Source: Phoebastria nigripes (taxonomy: Eukaryota; Chordata; Aves; Procellariiformes; Diomedeidae). From it: a DNA stretch of 64,000 bases. This document shows, piece after piece, positions 24,501 to 37,200 of the stretch (position 1 is its first letter; each line of letters starts with the position of its first letter). The position numbers and the translations under genes were made by a program. Under the pieces are notes generated by a model, which was not told where the DNA came from, made no database searches, and was given only the letters and a program-made list of their open reading frames with translations. Where the stretch lies: NCBI GenBank assembly GCA_035582835.1, contig JAYKAV010000500.1, positions 1,188,661 through 1,252,660 of the forward strand, given 5' to 3'.

Positions 24501-27500
24501 CCAAGAGCCCGTTCTCTGCATCTTGTCCTGCAGCCATCCCACCCCCCTCTGCCACGCACTGCTCGGGACTGGTGCCAGCAGGATGCACGGTGACTTTCTC
24601 TGGTGGAGGCACATCCTTTCCCCGCTGGCTTTGTCCGAGTGGCCCCACAGTGTTTTGAAGCTTCTTCCTGCCCCAGGGCTTGCATCCGGCTTCCTTTTGC
24701 TGGCTGGGTGTGCTGGGGGCTGGATGTGGCCCTGCAGTGGAGAACGACCTCCAGGGAGCATGCTCCCCGCTAATGGGAAAAATGTTCTCCTAATTGTTTT
24801 GGGCTGTTCCCAGAATAACCCTGCAGCGGGCGGAGCAGCACAGGCCCTTCGGCAGAGCTCAGCAAGCACAGCTTAGCGCAGGATGGTGAAAGGCCATCTC
24901 CTGGTCAGCTGGTTTGAGTTCTCGGCCACCATGATGTGAGGTGGGTGTATAGGTCAAACTCGTGTTGTTTAAAGAGAACTTCATTAAAATAACAAGCTGT
25001 CTAATAGGAGTATTTATAGAATCCTGCTCCTTCATTTAATCTGTTCTTTCACTGTTTGTTTTTTATTTTTAAGTTCAAAGGCGCAATAGAAAAGAAACCA
25101 AACTTTGCAGACGCCCTGGGGGAGAAGTGCAGTGTAACTAATCGTCTGTATGATTGCCCAGCCAGAGACTCCCCTCTGACCTGTGCAGAGTTCACAAAAA
25201 CATTTATCCGAGTGTGCAAACTGATTGTTGCTGCTCCATATCTGTTCCAGATGCACCCTCGATGCCACCTGCACAGCGGGAATCTGCCCTGAGCAGCTGG
25301 CCTGGCGTGGCGGTGCCCGGCTGGCACCCCTTGCCCGCACCCCTTGCCGTGCTGCAGTGGCTGGGTGCGGGCCCAGCCACCTTCGAGCACTGCTGCCTGG
25401 CCCTCCCGCTGCGGAGCAGGGTGTGCTGCACTGCCTGGAGACTCGGAGGTTCGTTTTCTGGGCAGATGCTTTGCTCGCCTGTCCCCTCCGGCTGCGGGCA
25501 TGGGCCGCGGTCTGAGCACTGGGCAGAGGAAGGTGCCAGGCTTGCCGGGCGCTGCGCAGCGGTGGCAGGTGTGGGGAGCTCAGCCCGGCCCTCACTGTCG
25601 TGGGGTGCTGCTCCGGGCCCTGCGCCAGTGCCGCATCGCGTCTCACCCCGTGGCTTCTGCCTCCCGCCCTCTTGAGGCGGAAAGCCCCCTTCTCCATGCT
25701 TAGCTGCTGCCGCTGCCATAGANGAGCTTTGTGTGAGCCGGCACAAAGTGAGGATTGATGCTGTTTCCCCTCCCCCTGCCACGCTGAGTGGGACCACAAA
25801 CGGCTCCAACAAAGGTGCCCTTCTTCCTGCCGCCGAGGACGGGGTGCTGTCAGGCTGAGGGGGTCTGCCCAGCGGCACTGCGCTGTGGGTAGAGACACCC
25901 ACCCGCCCTCCTGCGGTGGTGCCGGGGACCCCCAGGGCCCCGTCCTCGGCCTCTCCTAGGCCGACCCTGCTGCTGCTCGGGTTCCTGCCAGGGCAGCTGG
26001 GCCTCCCCGCAGCAGGCCCCAGCATGGTGAGCTGGGGCCTGGGCAGCATTCAGCAGCAGGTACCTGACCTGCATTAGCCCTATCCCTGCTATCACCGCTG
26101 TGGAAGAGGAGGGAGTGCCAGGAGCTCCCTGCCCACCTGGGTTCTCCCAGGGCCTGAGAGGGGGCACAGCCCCTCTGCTTCCCCCGCTGAGGTGAGGTGT
26201 CGGTGCCATCCCGGCCGCCTGTGCTCCCCCCGCCTCCGAGGAGCGAGCCGGTGCTTCGTCAGGGTGGGTTTGGTGGAGGCCAGAGGCATGGGGAGAGCGC
26301 ATCTGCTTCCCCATGGTGCAGCTGCAGCTGTGCTGGAACCTGCCGTGTGGTGTTCTTAGGCCACTGGGGAATATCGTCACTTACCTGGATTTCAGTTCAA
26401 AATGGCCTAAGAGAAGCTCGTATCAGCATTTATTATCTCCCAGCTCCTCCCAGTGTGTAATAACAAGTCATTGCATTATTGAGAGTGACTTGGAAAAGTT
26501 TCAGAAAACATGCATCTGTATGAAGAACAGATTTTAAGTTCTTTGTTAAATTCACATTATGTTTGCTCGGTACTGCGCATTTTAGGCAATGGGTTCTGGA
26601 TTACTTGCGAGGCATCTGGATGAGCCGGTGGAGCAGTGCAGGCAGTGGTGCGGGGTTTGTCTGGACTGTGCCGGGTGCCACCAGCGTTCCTGCAGCAGAG
26701 TCCCCTGCTCCTCACCTGCCCTGAGGTCAGGGAGCCCGTCGGAAGGGGAGGGTGAGCCCCTACGGCTCAGGGTGCGCTTTTAGTTGTGCTTTGGAGGCTT
26801 AAACTGCGCAGGGAGCTAAGTGGGTCCGCTTTGCTCTGTGTGTGCTGGATGCTTGTCTAGGTGCCGAAGCAGAGCTCTCTCCTGGGTTTGGTTCGTCGGC
26901 AATAGTGTTTTCACCATTACTGGTCACTAGCTTCTGTTGTTTTGGGCTCCTCGGGTAGTCTGGCTGTTCATGTGACATTATTATTTACGTAGGGCCCAGA
27001 CTTGCTCTTTTTTATTGCCTGCAGCACGATGTTTGTTCAGACTGGGCATTGTGAAGTGTAAACCCAGGTCCCACTGGCACCAGCACTCACCTCTGCCTTT
27101 TCTAGAAGCAGTAAGTAACCAGCCATCTACATGGCCTAGAAATGCTGGGGTTTAATTGCTCTGAGGAGGGAATTGAATTAGGTAGCTCTGGTTCACGGCT
27201 TGTCTGGCTGCGCAGCAGTGACGCTTGTTTACACAAAGCACTGCCCTTTTATCTCAGGGTGCGTGGGGGGCGGTTTCCTGGGGCATTCCTGCCTGAAAGC
27301 CAGAGAAGACTTGCCCTAACTGGCTGCCTCTGCAGGAGACCACATGCTGAGGCAGTGGCACCTTTCCCCATCCTCCTCCTCAGCGAGTTGTTTCAGCAGC
27401 TCTCTTGTCCTCTCCTCCTGCTTCCTGCAACAGCATCTCTCCAAAATTGGTTGGTCTTACCTGCTTCTATCCCCCTTTGCGTATCTCCCCCCCCGAAGTA

Positions 27501-28175
27501 CTTGGTGATGTCTCCCTTCTCCTGGAAGATGCTCGGGCCTCTTCAAGGCCTCTGTCTGCTTTGCATCAGACCATCCTGTGCTGCTTCACCTGTGTTCCCC
27601 TGGTGTTGAGGCTCTCTGCAGCAAGCACGGTTGTGCATACAGCGCCAGATACATCTGTGCTGCTACATGAAAATGGTCTGGTTCAGGAGGGTGCGATGGG
27701 ACTGAAGACTCGCGGGGGAACCCCCAGCGTGTCTAACACCCATAGTGGATGGGCAACCTCCCAATGAAGCCGTTAGGAGCAGATTTCTTGCTGCTTAAAA
27801 TGGNGGAGCTGCTTCACCCAGCCTGACTCGGGGATGAAATTTGCTCTCTGTTTGGGAGGAAAGGGAATGAGCTTGGGTTTTCCCATCATTGCTAGATGGA
27901 GACCAGCCCATGCTAAGTATCCTGGAAACAACAAAATTAATCTCAGAAGAGGCTGCTGGCCCAAATTCCAAATCTATTGGGCATTGCACAAATGTACCCT
28001 CTTATCAAAAGCAAATGAAGTGCAGAAGGTGTGTCTGGCCTANTCCTGTGTTTAGCTTGGCAGTCTGTGGTGTGTCAGCACAGGCACTGTGGCATGCATG
28101 CAGGCTCTCGGTGCTCTCTGTCTTCTGCTGGGGTGTGCTGCTGAGCAGCCCTTTAATTCTGCTCCTTTCTTTCAG
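21581..28175 (+). other. MVB12B: MVB12B intron 1 (5' boundary not resolved)
   Basis: The intron runs from the CpG island to the acceptor at 28174-28175. It holds a GC-rich chance-ORF zone at about 23.5-24.9 kb and another at 25.26-26.3 kb. Between them, at about 24.93-25.26 kb, is an AT-richer unique island listed separately. The long overlapping ORFs (up to about 290 codons on the minus strand at 25.0-25.9 kb) occur in several frames at once, which is typical of GC-rich non-coding DNA. Confidence 0.7.
24930..25260. promoter_or_regulatory. Candidate intronic regulatory element
   Basis: This AT-richer unique segment is wedged between GC-rich blocks of intron 1. It includes a nuclear-receptor-type half-site (AGGTCA at about 24950) and the word TTCATTAAAATAAC. 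It also contains an acceptor-like TTTTTATTTTTAAG at about 25072 followed by an open + strand frame of about 75 codons with no recognised homology. It may be an enhancer, or an alternative exon, or neither. Confidence 0.3.
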
Positions 28176-28298
28176 GATCAGTCCATAATGCCTGAAGTGC
28201 GAGACCTCTCAGATGCCTTGCCCGACTTGCCGATGGATCCCATCACGGGTGTTGGTGTGGTTGCATCCCGGAACCGAGCACCGACAGGTTATGATGTA
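28176..28298 (+). CDS. MVB12B: MVB12B exon 2 (start of MABP domain)
   Basis: This exon is 123 nt, 41 codons, phase 0 at both ends. It is preceded by a pyrimidine-rich acceptor ending TTTCTTTCAG and followed by the donor GTAAGT. The product runs from DQSIMPEVRDL to RAPTGYDV and enters the MABP beta-prism domain, which is known from MVB12 proteins to bind acidic membrane lipids. It contains an ATG at 28188-28190 (fifth codon, A at -3), which could serve as an internal start if the upstream exon were non-coding. The upstream frame is open for some codons into intron 1, but the acceptor and the human homology place the boundary at 28176. Confidence 0.95.
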
Positions 28299-31200
28299 GT
28301 AAGTAGAGCTATTTCAGCTGCCGTGGCTAATGCTTTGGTTCTGCACTAATGAGGCTTTACTTTGCTGGGAACAGCATCTCTTCCAGAGAGGGCTTGCCTT
28401 CAGACGTGCGCTTTAAGAAGTAATTTGATATCCAGCTGCCCACCTCTCAGCCCACAGCACTTAGTGCTTTCCCTCAGTGGAGGTTTGTGGGTGCAATCGT
28501 GCTACTTCATCTGTGCCACTCCAGAGGAGCGTAATTACCTGGAGGAGGGGTTTTCAGAAACAGCTGGCCACTGTGGCATGCAAATTTAATAATCCTAGTA
28601 ACATTCATCCTGAAGGAGTCGTAAGTATTGCACAAATTATATCTCTGAATAAATGGATCCCGCATCAGCTGTTTAATCCCACATGTCAGCACTGCACAAT
28701 GATGATGANAAGCTCCAGAATGGGAAGCAAAGAGTTTTGCGTCCATCTGAAATTGCAAGGATGATTTTGATGGACAGAATGCAAACCTCTAAACTAAGCT
28801 TTGGCAGGAGGCTGGGCAGCAGGAAAAGGCAGCTGGATACAGCAGAGATGAATATGTGAATGGATAAAGGGAGGTCACTGTTTAACAGCTGCTTGTTCCT
28901 TGGATTAGTTGCTGTGTAACCAACAGCATGATTTTTCTTCCCATAGATTAGTGTCCCAAACAGTGAAATATCATAAAATACTGACCTTGCAGAGCTCCAT
29001 ATGGAAAGATTTGGCCCATAGTCCATCTGCTCACCTTTCTATGTATCCTGCTCCCACTGTGCTACATCACACCTTGGGTTTCCAGAGTTACACAGCTTGT
29101 GTGGTCAGGAGTGGAAACCAGTTGACTTGAGGCTTTGCTTGCACCTTTTCAGCTCTGGATCATTGCATACCCTGTTCAGTGTGAGAAGGAAGAAAATGGA
29201 TCAGGCTGAAGTAAGGACACGAGGGAGGGAATTGTGAAAAGGCTCCTTAAAGACCTGGAAGGTTTTTGCATTTACTGCATTTTTCTGACTGCTGATTACC
29301 TGTGTGAGCCAGGCTGTGTAATTAGTTGCTTGCCCTGATAAAGGAGCACGGGACAATGTGAGAGTTGTGATAACAGAATTGCATTCTGCCTAAATGACTG
29401 GGCAGAGAGAGCGCTCACCCCAGATAGCCTGTCTGTGGTTTAATAGGGAGCTTCAGCGCTAACGCAGTTTAAACTAAACAAGATAAAAGAGTCTTCCTGT
29501 GGCTTAATCCAATTACGGTGGTGGTGTAATAATGCTTGTGAATGTGGGTCGCTCTCTCCTAGGGGGCACAGAGAGGAGGCTGCCTTTCCTCTGGTTCTTC
29601 TGCCCTCCTCTCTGTTTACAAGGAGCTCTTCTCTGACCCTGGGGCCAGCAGTCCCCGCTGCAGGCTGTGGGGAAGTGCCTGCTGTCTGTAGTTGTCTTAC
29701 CCCAAGCATGGCTTCCACACGCTTACTCCTTCAGCCTCATGTATGTCAAATCAGCAGTCCAGCTCTGTGCCTGGATGCTGTGAGCTGCAGTCGGTGTCCT
29801 TTCCACTGTACAGCACCTGCTGTGATGGGGCCACTCTGGGTGCCACCCTGATGTGACAGGATGTCCTGGTGCCCAAACCCACCGGACGGTGGCACGCAGG
29901 GCTGTGCTTTTCTTGCCTGGATGTCTGGGAAGGTGGCTCCTCTGCGCGAGTCAGGGCTCTGGAGCAGCGTGTGGTATGTGGAGTTGCCGCTTCCCCTTGA
30001 CCTCTCTGGAACACAGTCTGTCCTATCTGAAGGCATGAAGCTGAGTATGCAGAAGTGCACTTAGTGCAGTGCAGAAAGTCATGTTCTGAGATGTGGGCAA
30101 TGTGCGGACTTGGGCGGTCTCAGGCTCAGTGTTTCTCCAGATATGCCATTTCCCTAATGAGACACTGACAGTTGATTGTTGCTTCAGGGTGTAAAGCCTT
30201 GATGAAGGCAGCAGTGGCAGCTCCATCCGAGGAGTGTACTCCCTAAAGCCCTAATAGTTAGAGGTTCAAACTGCACCCTGAAAAGGAGAACCACTCTCAT
30301 CTTTTAGGAAGCATTAACACCAGTTTATCTTGGGATGTTGTTGTAGTCCCCTTAGGGATCTGATTGCTTTGTCTTTTGCTACAGCATCCTGCAGCATTCA
30401 GTTCCACAGGTGGATTCAGTTGTGTGGGAAAGTATTTCCTCTTACTAGTCATGAATTTGACATCGTGTAGTTTCACAGATGGTTTTGAGTTTTGTGATGG
30501 TGAAGTACCTAGTTCTCTCTTTCTGAGACAGCTGTGTTATTTATAGGCTTTACCCAGTTTCCCTTTCATTCATTTCCTTTCTCCAATAAAAAACATTGCC
30601 ATATTCTTTTCCTTCCTTCTCCCTTTGCTCGTCTTTAAAACAAACAAGCAAAGGCATGGGTGCTTTCAGCCCAGGTGTAAGTTAAATGCCCAGGGGATGT
30701 CCCGGTCCGTTTCCCAGGTTCACATGGAGCCCCCGGGGTTCAGCGTACTGCCCGGCTGGAGGTGGTGGTGTGGCAGAGCCCAGGGTACCAGACCCTTGGC
30801 AAATGGGTCAGAGATCTTTTTCCCTCAGTGGTTTTTTAATTACTCAGAAATCTCCTTTGCCTTTGTGTCTGCTTAGAAAACAGCTACTGATGCTTGTAAT
30901 GACTAGCCAGGTCTTTTAATAGCTGAAGCACCAAAGACTTGATTTTCCCAAAATGTACAGAGTGTCTGAACTTAGGTTCCTGAAAATCTGCCCAAACTGG
31001 CAAGACTGAGCGTATGGGTGGGGAGGAAAGGGAGGAGAGGTGGGAGGCAGGGAGCCTGGGGTAGGAGAGAGGTGTGGTTCCTGTGCAGCCGCGTTCCTTG
31101 CTGCAGGCTGAACNCCAGCTCCACAGTGGGGTTTGCTCTGGGGCGAGAGCCCGAGCATGCTGCTCACCCAGGGCCATGCTGGAGCAGGGATGGCTGTGCA

Positions 31201-34200
31201 CACCACTGGTAGGGCAGACCCACCCCGTGGGGCAGGCAGTTTAGTGGGCCCGTTTGCCAAAGGCCTGTCCTGTGGCAGCAGTAACCCCATACTGACTGCT
31301 GGGCAGCAGGTAGATCACCCCGCACTTGGAGGGGTGGGCTGAGGGACACCTTCCTTACTGGGTGTCACTCCATCAAGTCTGTCTGTTTATAGCACATGCT
31401 TGAGGAGTGTCTTCCCCCAGCTCCATGAGGAGAAGGACCATGCCTTGTGCCCAGTGCCGGGTGCCATGTCCTCCATCCTGCACGTTCCTCGCCTCTTAGC
31501 CAAGCAGAGGACTTGGTGAGCTGGAGATGCACAGCACCCGTCCTGCTGGACAGGTCTGCCTCGGCCACTCCAGGTCGGCTCCCTTCCCATGTTGCCCCAC
31601 CGAGGGCACGCTGCCATCATGAAGCAGCACTGCTCAGGCACAGCTCTGCTTCGAGAGGTGGTGGGGATCCTCCTTGCCTGCAGGAGCCCAGCAGATGATG
31701 TAAGAAGTTTCCTGTTTATATTGCTCTGTTTTCTTTCCCCATGAGTCTTCTGACAAGTTAATGCATGCTTACATTCTCCAGGCTTGGAAAAAGTCTTCAG
31801 CAAGATGGTGTGGAGGCAAGAGCACTCACGGTTAATTGCTGGGGATGTCGCCTGCGACTGTTGCATTTCAGCAGAAGCAGGAATGGTTTTGCTGGCATTC
31901 CCGTGGGGCCCCGGGGCTGGTGAGCTCTTACCCCAGCTGCTTTTTGCTCCGCTGCTCGTGTCCTCCTGTGAGGCTCTGCAGGTGGCATGGTGCAGCCTGC
32001 CTGGTGCTGCCGTGGCAAGCAGCCGGGCAGCGACCAGCAGCTCAGCTGAGTGGGGAAGCATCAGAGGGGCCCGAGTGGCTGCTCAGCAGGGACCCTGTCC
32101 CCAAGGGGCAGCGTTGTGGGCCAGGCCTGGCACTGCTGGCTCCTGGGAGCCAAGGACCCGGGTCCTGCCATCAGCTGCCAGCAGTGCCCGGCTCCCGCGC
32201 TGCCCAGGCCAGCCTCGGGCAGGGGCAGGAAGGGGAGTGTGGGGTCAGCCTGGACTGCTGTGCCTCCCTGGAGATGGGTCAGGTGCCTCACCATGTGGCT
32301 CCCCGTGGAACCAGCTTGGGTCTTTCTACTAGATATTTGATGGGTTAGAACGGCAGGGTTGTTCCTAAAAGGGTGTGTGGTATGGGTTGGAGTTCTTGGG
32401 TTTTTTCCATCCTGAAGTCAGAGTGTAACAGTGCCAGGCCTCTCTTCCTCCGGAGGGGCAGCAGTGCCAGCCCGCCAGCTGTGATCCAGCTGTGCCCTGG
32501 GCAGCAAGTTGTAGAGGAGATGATATCAACTGAAGTGATGTACTTCCACCTCAAAAATTATTTGGTATTGTTGTAAGTAATGTAAAGTTCCTAAAGCTTA
32601 CAGAGGTTAGATAAAAAGTGCATTTGACAGCAACTTGTATAGCACCACTTTTACAGTTGCAGACTGGGTCTATTGCTGCCTGTTGAGTTTTGAGCATCTT
32701 TAATGTGGGAACAAAGAAAACAAAACTGGCTAACACAAGAAAAACTGAAACATAGAACTTGAACCGTATTAATTAACAAAGTGATTAAATCTGGTTGTAG
32801 TCCCTCAAACTTTCTAACAAGGGCTGGACTTCAAGCTAAGTGTCCCTATATGCCAGCAGTTTTTCTAAGCAGTCTGTTTTCTGACTATCTTTTCACCAGG
32901 ACTGACTTACCCATGGGGGAGGGAGGTGCACATGGATTTTATATATTCCTAAACTAGCACTTTAGGAAAGAGTTGAATTCAAGGAATAATAAAGAAACAA
33001 AAAATCCCACCTAAATCCTGTTTCAAAATTTTACTATTTAAAAATGATGCATGTTTCTTTGCAGAAGCCTGGCCACAAAAGCTGTGTGTGTTGTACAAGG
33101 GCTTGAGCTGAGCAGGGGCTTGTGAACAGCAGTTGCCAAAATGTGAAGAGCAGCCAATGCGCTTTGCTCCCTTTGCTGATCAAACACGCTTTTCTCTCCC
33201 GCACTTCGGATAATTGGAGGGTCTTGTCAGCACACATCTCTTGCTTCCTGTGCCCTGCGCAGAGTCTCTACTCGACAAAACATGGGTGCAAACAGTAACA
33301 ATGAATGTCAGCTCTTTGTTATCAGGCTGCTCTGGGGCCAAGGTCTTACTCAATTCAGTAAGATTAGACTTGGAAGAGCAGCAGTGGAGTGGTTTGTCCC
33401 CNTCTGAGAGGCATTAGGCAGAAGTTTAGCTGTGCTTCTGCGTAGCTTCAGACCACGCTAGAGTCTCCTGTTGGGAGCCATCAGTTGGGCATTAGTCTGG
33501 TGGGGTGATCTTATTTCTGCTACCCTTCTCCTTGTGTTTGCCTTCTTGACTCCTCTCTTACTCGACAACAAACCTTTTGGGGCAGGCGCTCTTACCAGCT
33601 TGCACCATGCAGGGTGANTGCCTAGCTGCTAAAAGAGCCCTTTCCCTGGGCGTGGTGCTGCCCCATGCCCTCTCCTTGAATCGGCTCGAAGGCGAGATCT
33701 TCTCCTGCCTTTCTTTTCCTGCATGTGCCTCTGTCTCTTCGGTGGAGGGTCCGGGGTCTGTTTCCTTTGCCCTCCGTGCGGTGTGTGCCACTGATTCGAC
33801 TGGACGCAGGGTTGCATTGGAGAGGGATGTTTGCAGGGTGCGTCCTTGCCCACAGCACTGCTGCTAAAGTCTGTGAGTGACCAGGGCTTTCCCCAGCTGC
33901 TGGAAGCAGTGTTTTGGCCTGGGAGCCAGAATTCCTCGATGGCTTTTCTGTGAAAATAATACTGAGATCAGGCAGTTTCTGTGCTTTGTCTACATGGACC
34001 CCTCCTCACAGCTTGACCCAGTGCGCCCTTGCGTGTAGGGTGGTAATGAGAGCCTCGATATGCTGACTTTTCCAAACTATTGTTTGGAGACTGTAACCAA
34101 AGTTGCTGTTTCCTCATTAGAATAGCCTTTGTCAGAGCATCTTTAATCAACAGACTCCCGAGAGACAGCGTTTTTAGAACTTCTTTTTATACCTCCTCTT

Positions 34201-37200
34201 GGAAGTTCTTTGCNCTGCACCTCGTGAAGAAACTAATGAGATGCTGTGAGAGTTCGGGCTACCGTTAATTAGAAGAGGTCTGAGGAAGAAGTACTGCACA
34301 TATATTAACTTTATCTTGGCTCACATGTCTCCTCTCTCCCTCTGTCTCTTTCCAGGTTGCACAAACAGCAGATGGCTTGGATGCTGACCTCTGGAAAGAT
34401 GGCTTATTTAAATCCAAGGTCACAAGATACCTGTGCTTCACGAGATCATTTTCAAAAGAAAATGTAAGTCCGTTTGCTGAGTGTCTGCATGATTTGCATC
34501 TGTGCCTGGTATGCTCTTCCCATAAGATGATTCATTTTATGGAGCCAATTATAATTCAGGCAGGCATTTCACTGAGTTTGGGTGAGTCAGGAGGCAAACT
34601 GCAATGGCTAGATATTTGCATTTTGTCTATGTTCTTCATGGAAAGAAATCGCTGGCAAATCTGCAATAAAAACAGCAGAAAAGGGAATGCTTGCATTTCA
34701 GCAACCCCCTCACGCTAGTGTTTCTTGCTGTAGCAATGGGCGCTGCATGCTCATGATCCTGATGAATTACTAACTAATTACCTAGAGAAGCAAATGCTGC
34801 AGGTAGTGTTGATGAAGGAAATACTAGCTTCTGAATCCAGGGGCATTGTAGATATTTTCTTGCAGGTTTAGCTTTTCTTTCTTTGTTGTTTTTGGTGCTG
34901 ATTCTTGAAAATTTCCCCACGTTGTGCATATGCTACCATATTCTTGTAATCTTCTAGTATGGCTATTAAGCATAAATTAATTTCTGATTAGTGGCAGCTG
35001 TCTGCCCACATACTCTGTGGAGGAGAGGAGACCATGTGCAGTGAGAGCCTGATGCCTTCTACTGTGTTTTTGGTTGAGGCTAGTGTGAAAACTTCCTCTT
35101 TTCTGGAGGATCTATTTAATTCTACAATGAATGCACTCCATCTAGTGGGTAATCCTGCTTTTCGTCGTGTTTTGGATATTCACAGTGACTCAGTTGTCAG
35201 GGTATGGAGATACCATTTTGTACTCATGCTTTCACTAACAATGGGAACAGAAAAGCTATTGTGACTTCAGAGGCTGATCACGGATCCTGACAGGAAAGCT
35301 GGGGGCTGCCAATTTCCAGCATTTGACCTTTATTCCATCCGCTTCCCTGCCTGCCTCTAGATTAAAATAAAGCTCCAGAGCTATGGGAAATAGTGCTTCC
35401 TGGGGTGGATGGACAATAATTGTGCTTTTCATCTTGGAGTACCTGCAGTAGCAGGAATAATAGCCCCAGAATAGGGAGGGAGGGTATTAAACAGAAAGAT
35501 TTATGATGATTTGAGTATTAAGTTTATCTNTGGCTACCTTAAATGCGAGGTTGTCAGAAATAATTACAGGATAGTAGCAACTGCTGGCTACCAGAGACAG
35601 TGTAAATACCCTCAGTTGGTGCCTGTTGGGCTTTTGGCATGAATCCTCTGCTCGGCACGGTTTGGGAATATGTTCCTCATATTGATGAGGAGTAAATTAA
35701 AGGGAGCGTGGGGGAGGACTGACGGTCCCAGGTGTACAGCAGCCTGGTGTGCGAGGTGTGGCATGAGTCGCCGTGTCCCGCACACGGGTTGTCTCGAGCC
35801 CTGCGTCAGTGGCATGTTAGACCCGCAGGCGGTTCTGGCAGAGCTCTCCTGGGCAGCAGCCTGCAGGCAGTGCTGCTGGTGTTCGGGCACTGGCGTGGAG
35901 CCGGTGCTCCTGTGGTTCACCACGGCCGTACCCGATGGATGGCGGGAGCGCCCTCTCTTCTCCGAGGGTGGATTTCCCAAGGCGGGTCAGCTTCGGCTGG
36001 CCGAGTGGGCTCCCTCCCAAGGACACCCCTCTGCCCGTGCTAGACAGAATGTGCGCTCGTGCTGCTTGAGGCCATGGGCTTCGCGTGTGCAAGGAGGCCT
36101 TTTTGTGAAGCAGAGACCAGACTGGTAGATGCTGGCACCAGTCTGCTAGCCCCTGGGAAGCACGCAGAGCTGATCAGCACTCCTGGTCCTCTGGCTGCAG
36201 GAAGGCTGGAAGCGGTCTGATGGGCTGGGAGGAGGAGGGGACCGGACTGGTGGGGGAACAGCCTTCTCCCCTTCTGCAGGGAGCAGCACCTTTGTCCCTG
36301 GTTAGCCCAGCAAGAGCTTTTCTTCCCCTCTCAGTCCTCTCCGGCCACACAGGGGTACAATGTGCTGCCCGACTGGGGACCTCCGAGGGTTAAAAGGCCT
36401 TGGTCCTCCCCGGTAGCAGTGACCTAGAGCTCTCATCCAGGAGAGAGAGGCTCCTCTCGCCTGGACATTGATGTGTTGCTGTNCTTTGAGTTGAAAGTTT
36501 TACCACTCAGGGCTTTTTTTGTTTTTAACAAAACACTGGGAACTTTGTCCTGAAGAACATGTTGTAGTTAGCAGAGTTAATGCATCTCTGATACCTGGTT
36601 TATAATGGAGACAGTCTGTAGTGTCTCTTTATCAGAATCATCATTCTCAACAGCTTACAATATTTGACAGATTATGAGGACATTGCTGGTATTTGAGTGT
36701 CATGGTGAGGAGGCCCCGAAATGGTGCATCTCACAAACGGGGAGGCTTTGTGCCCTTTTCTCCTGATGGCAGAGCATCAGTGCTGACTCCCAGTGTTTCA
36801 CCAGCTAACGAACTTACCAGAGGCATCTCTCCTACCTGTCTGCTGTTGATGGAGGAATGATCGTTGGTTCAGCTGAAAGTTGCACCCTGATGTAACACAG
36901 CCAGACAGTTTGGATAAATAAAACATGAAAGATGAATCAGCAGCGACCACTTCATCTACCATTTGCTGTGCCAGGACCACGTTAACTGATACATTCAGGC
37001 TTCACAGCATCTAGCAATTGCTTGCTCTGAGATGCCCTGGCCAAAGCAGAGACGAAGGCATGTGGGGGCTGCCTGGCCTTGGCCGCTTTGCACGAGCAAA
37101 GAACGTGTGCCACGCTTGTGTGTGGTGGGACAGGGCTGCAGGCGTGGTGGCCCTCCTGGTGAGGAGTTGACTGTGAAATGCAGAACCTCCAAAAAATAAG

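Noticed and set aside
25032..26049. Minus-strand ORFs of 281 and 288 codons in intron 1
   Set aside because: Overlapping frames are simultaneously open on both strands in GC-rich sequence. Composition is low complexity and no family motif is seen.
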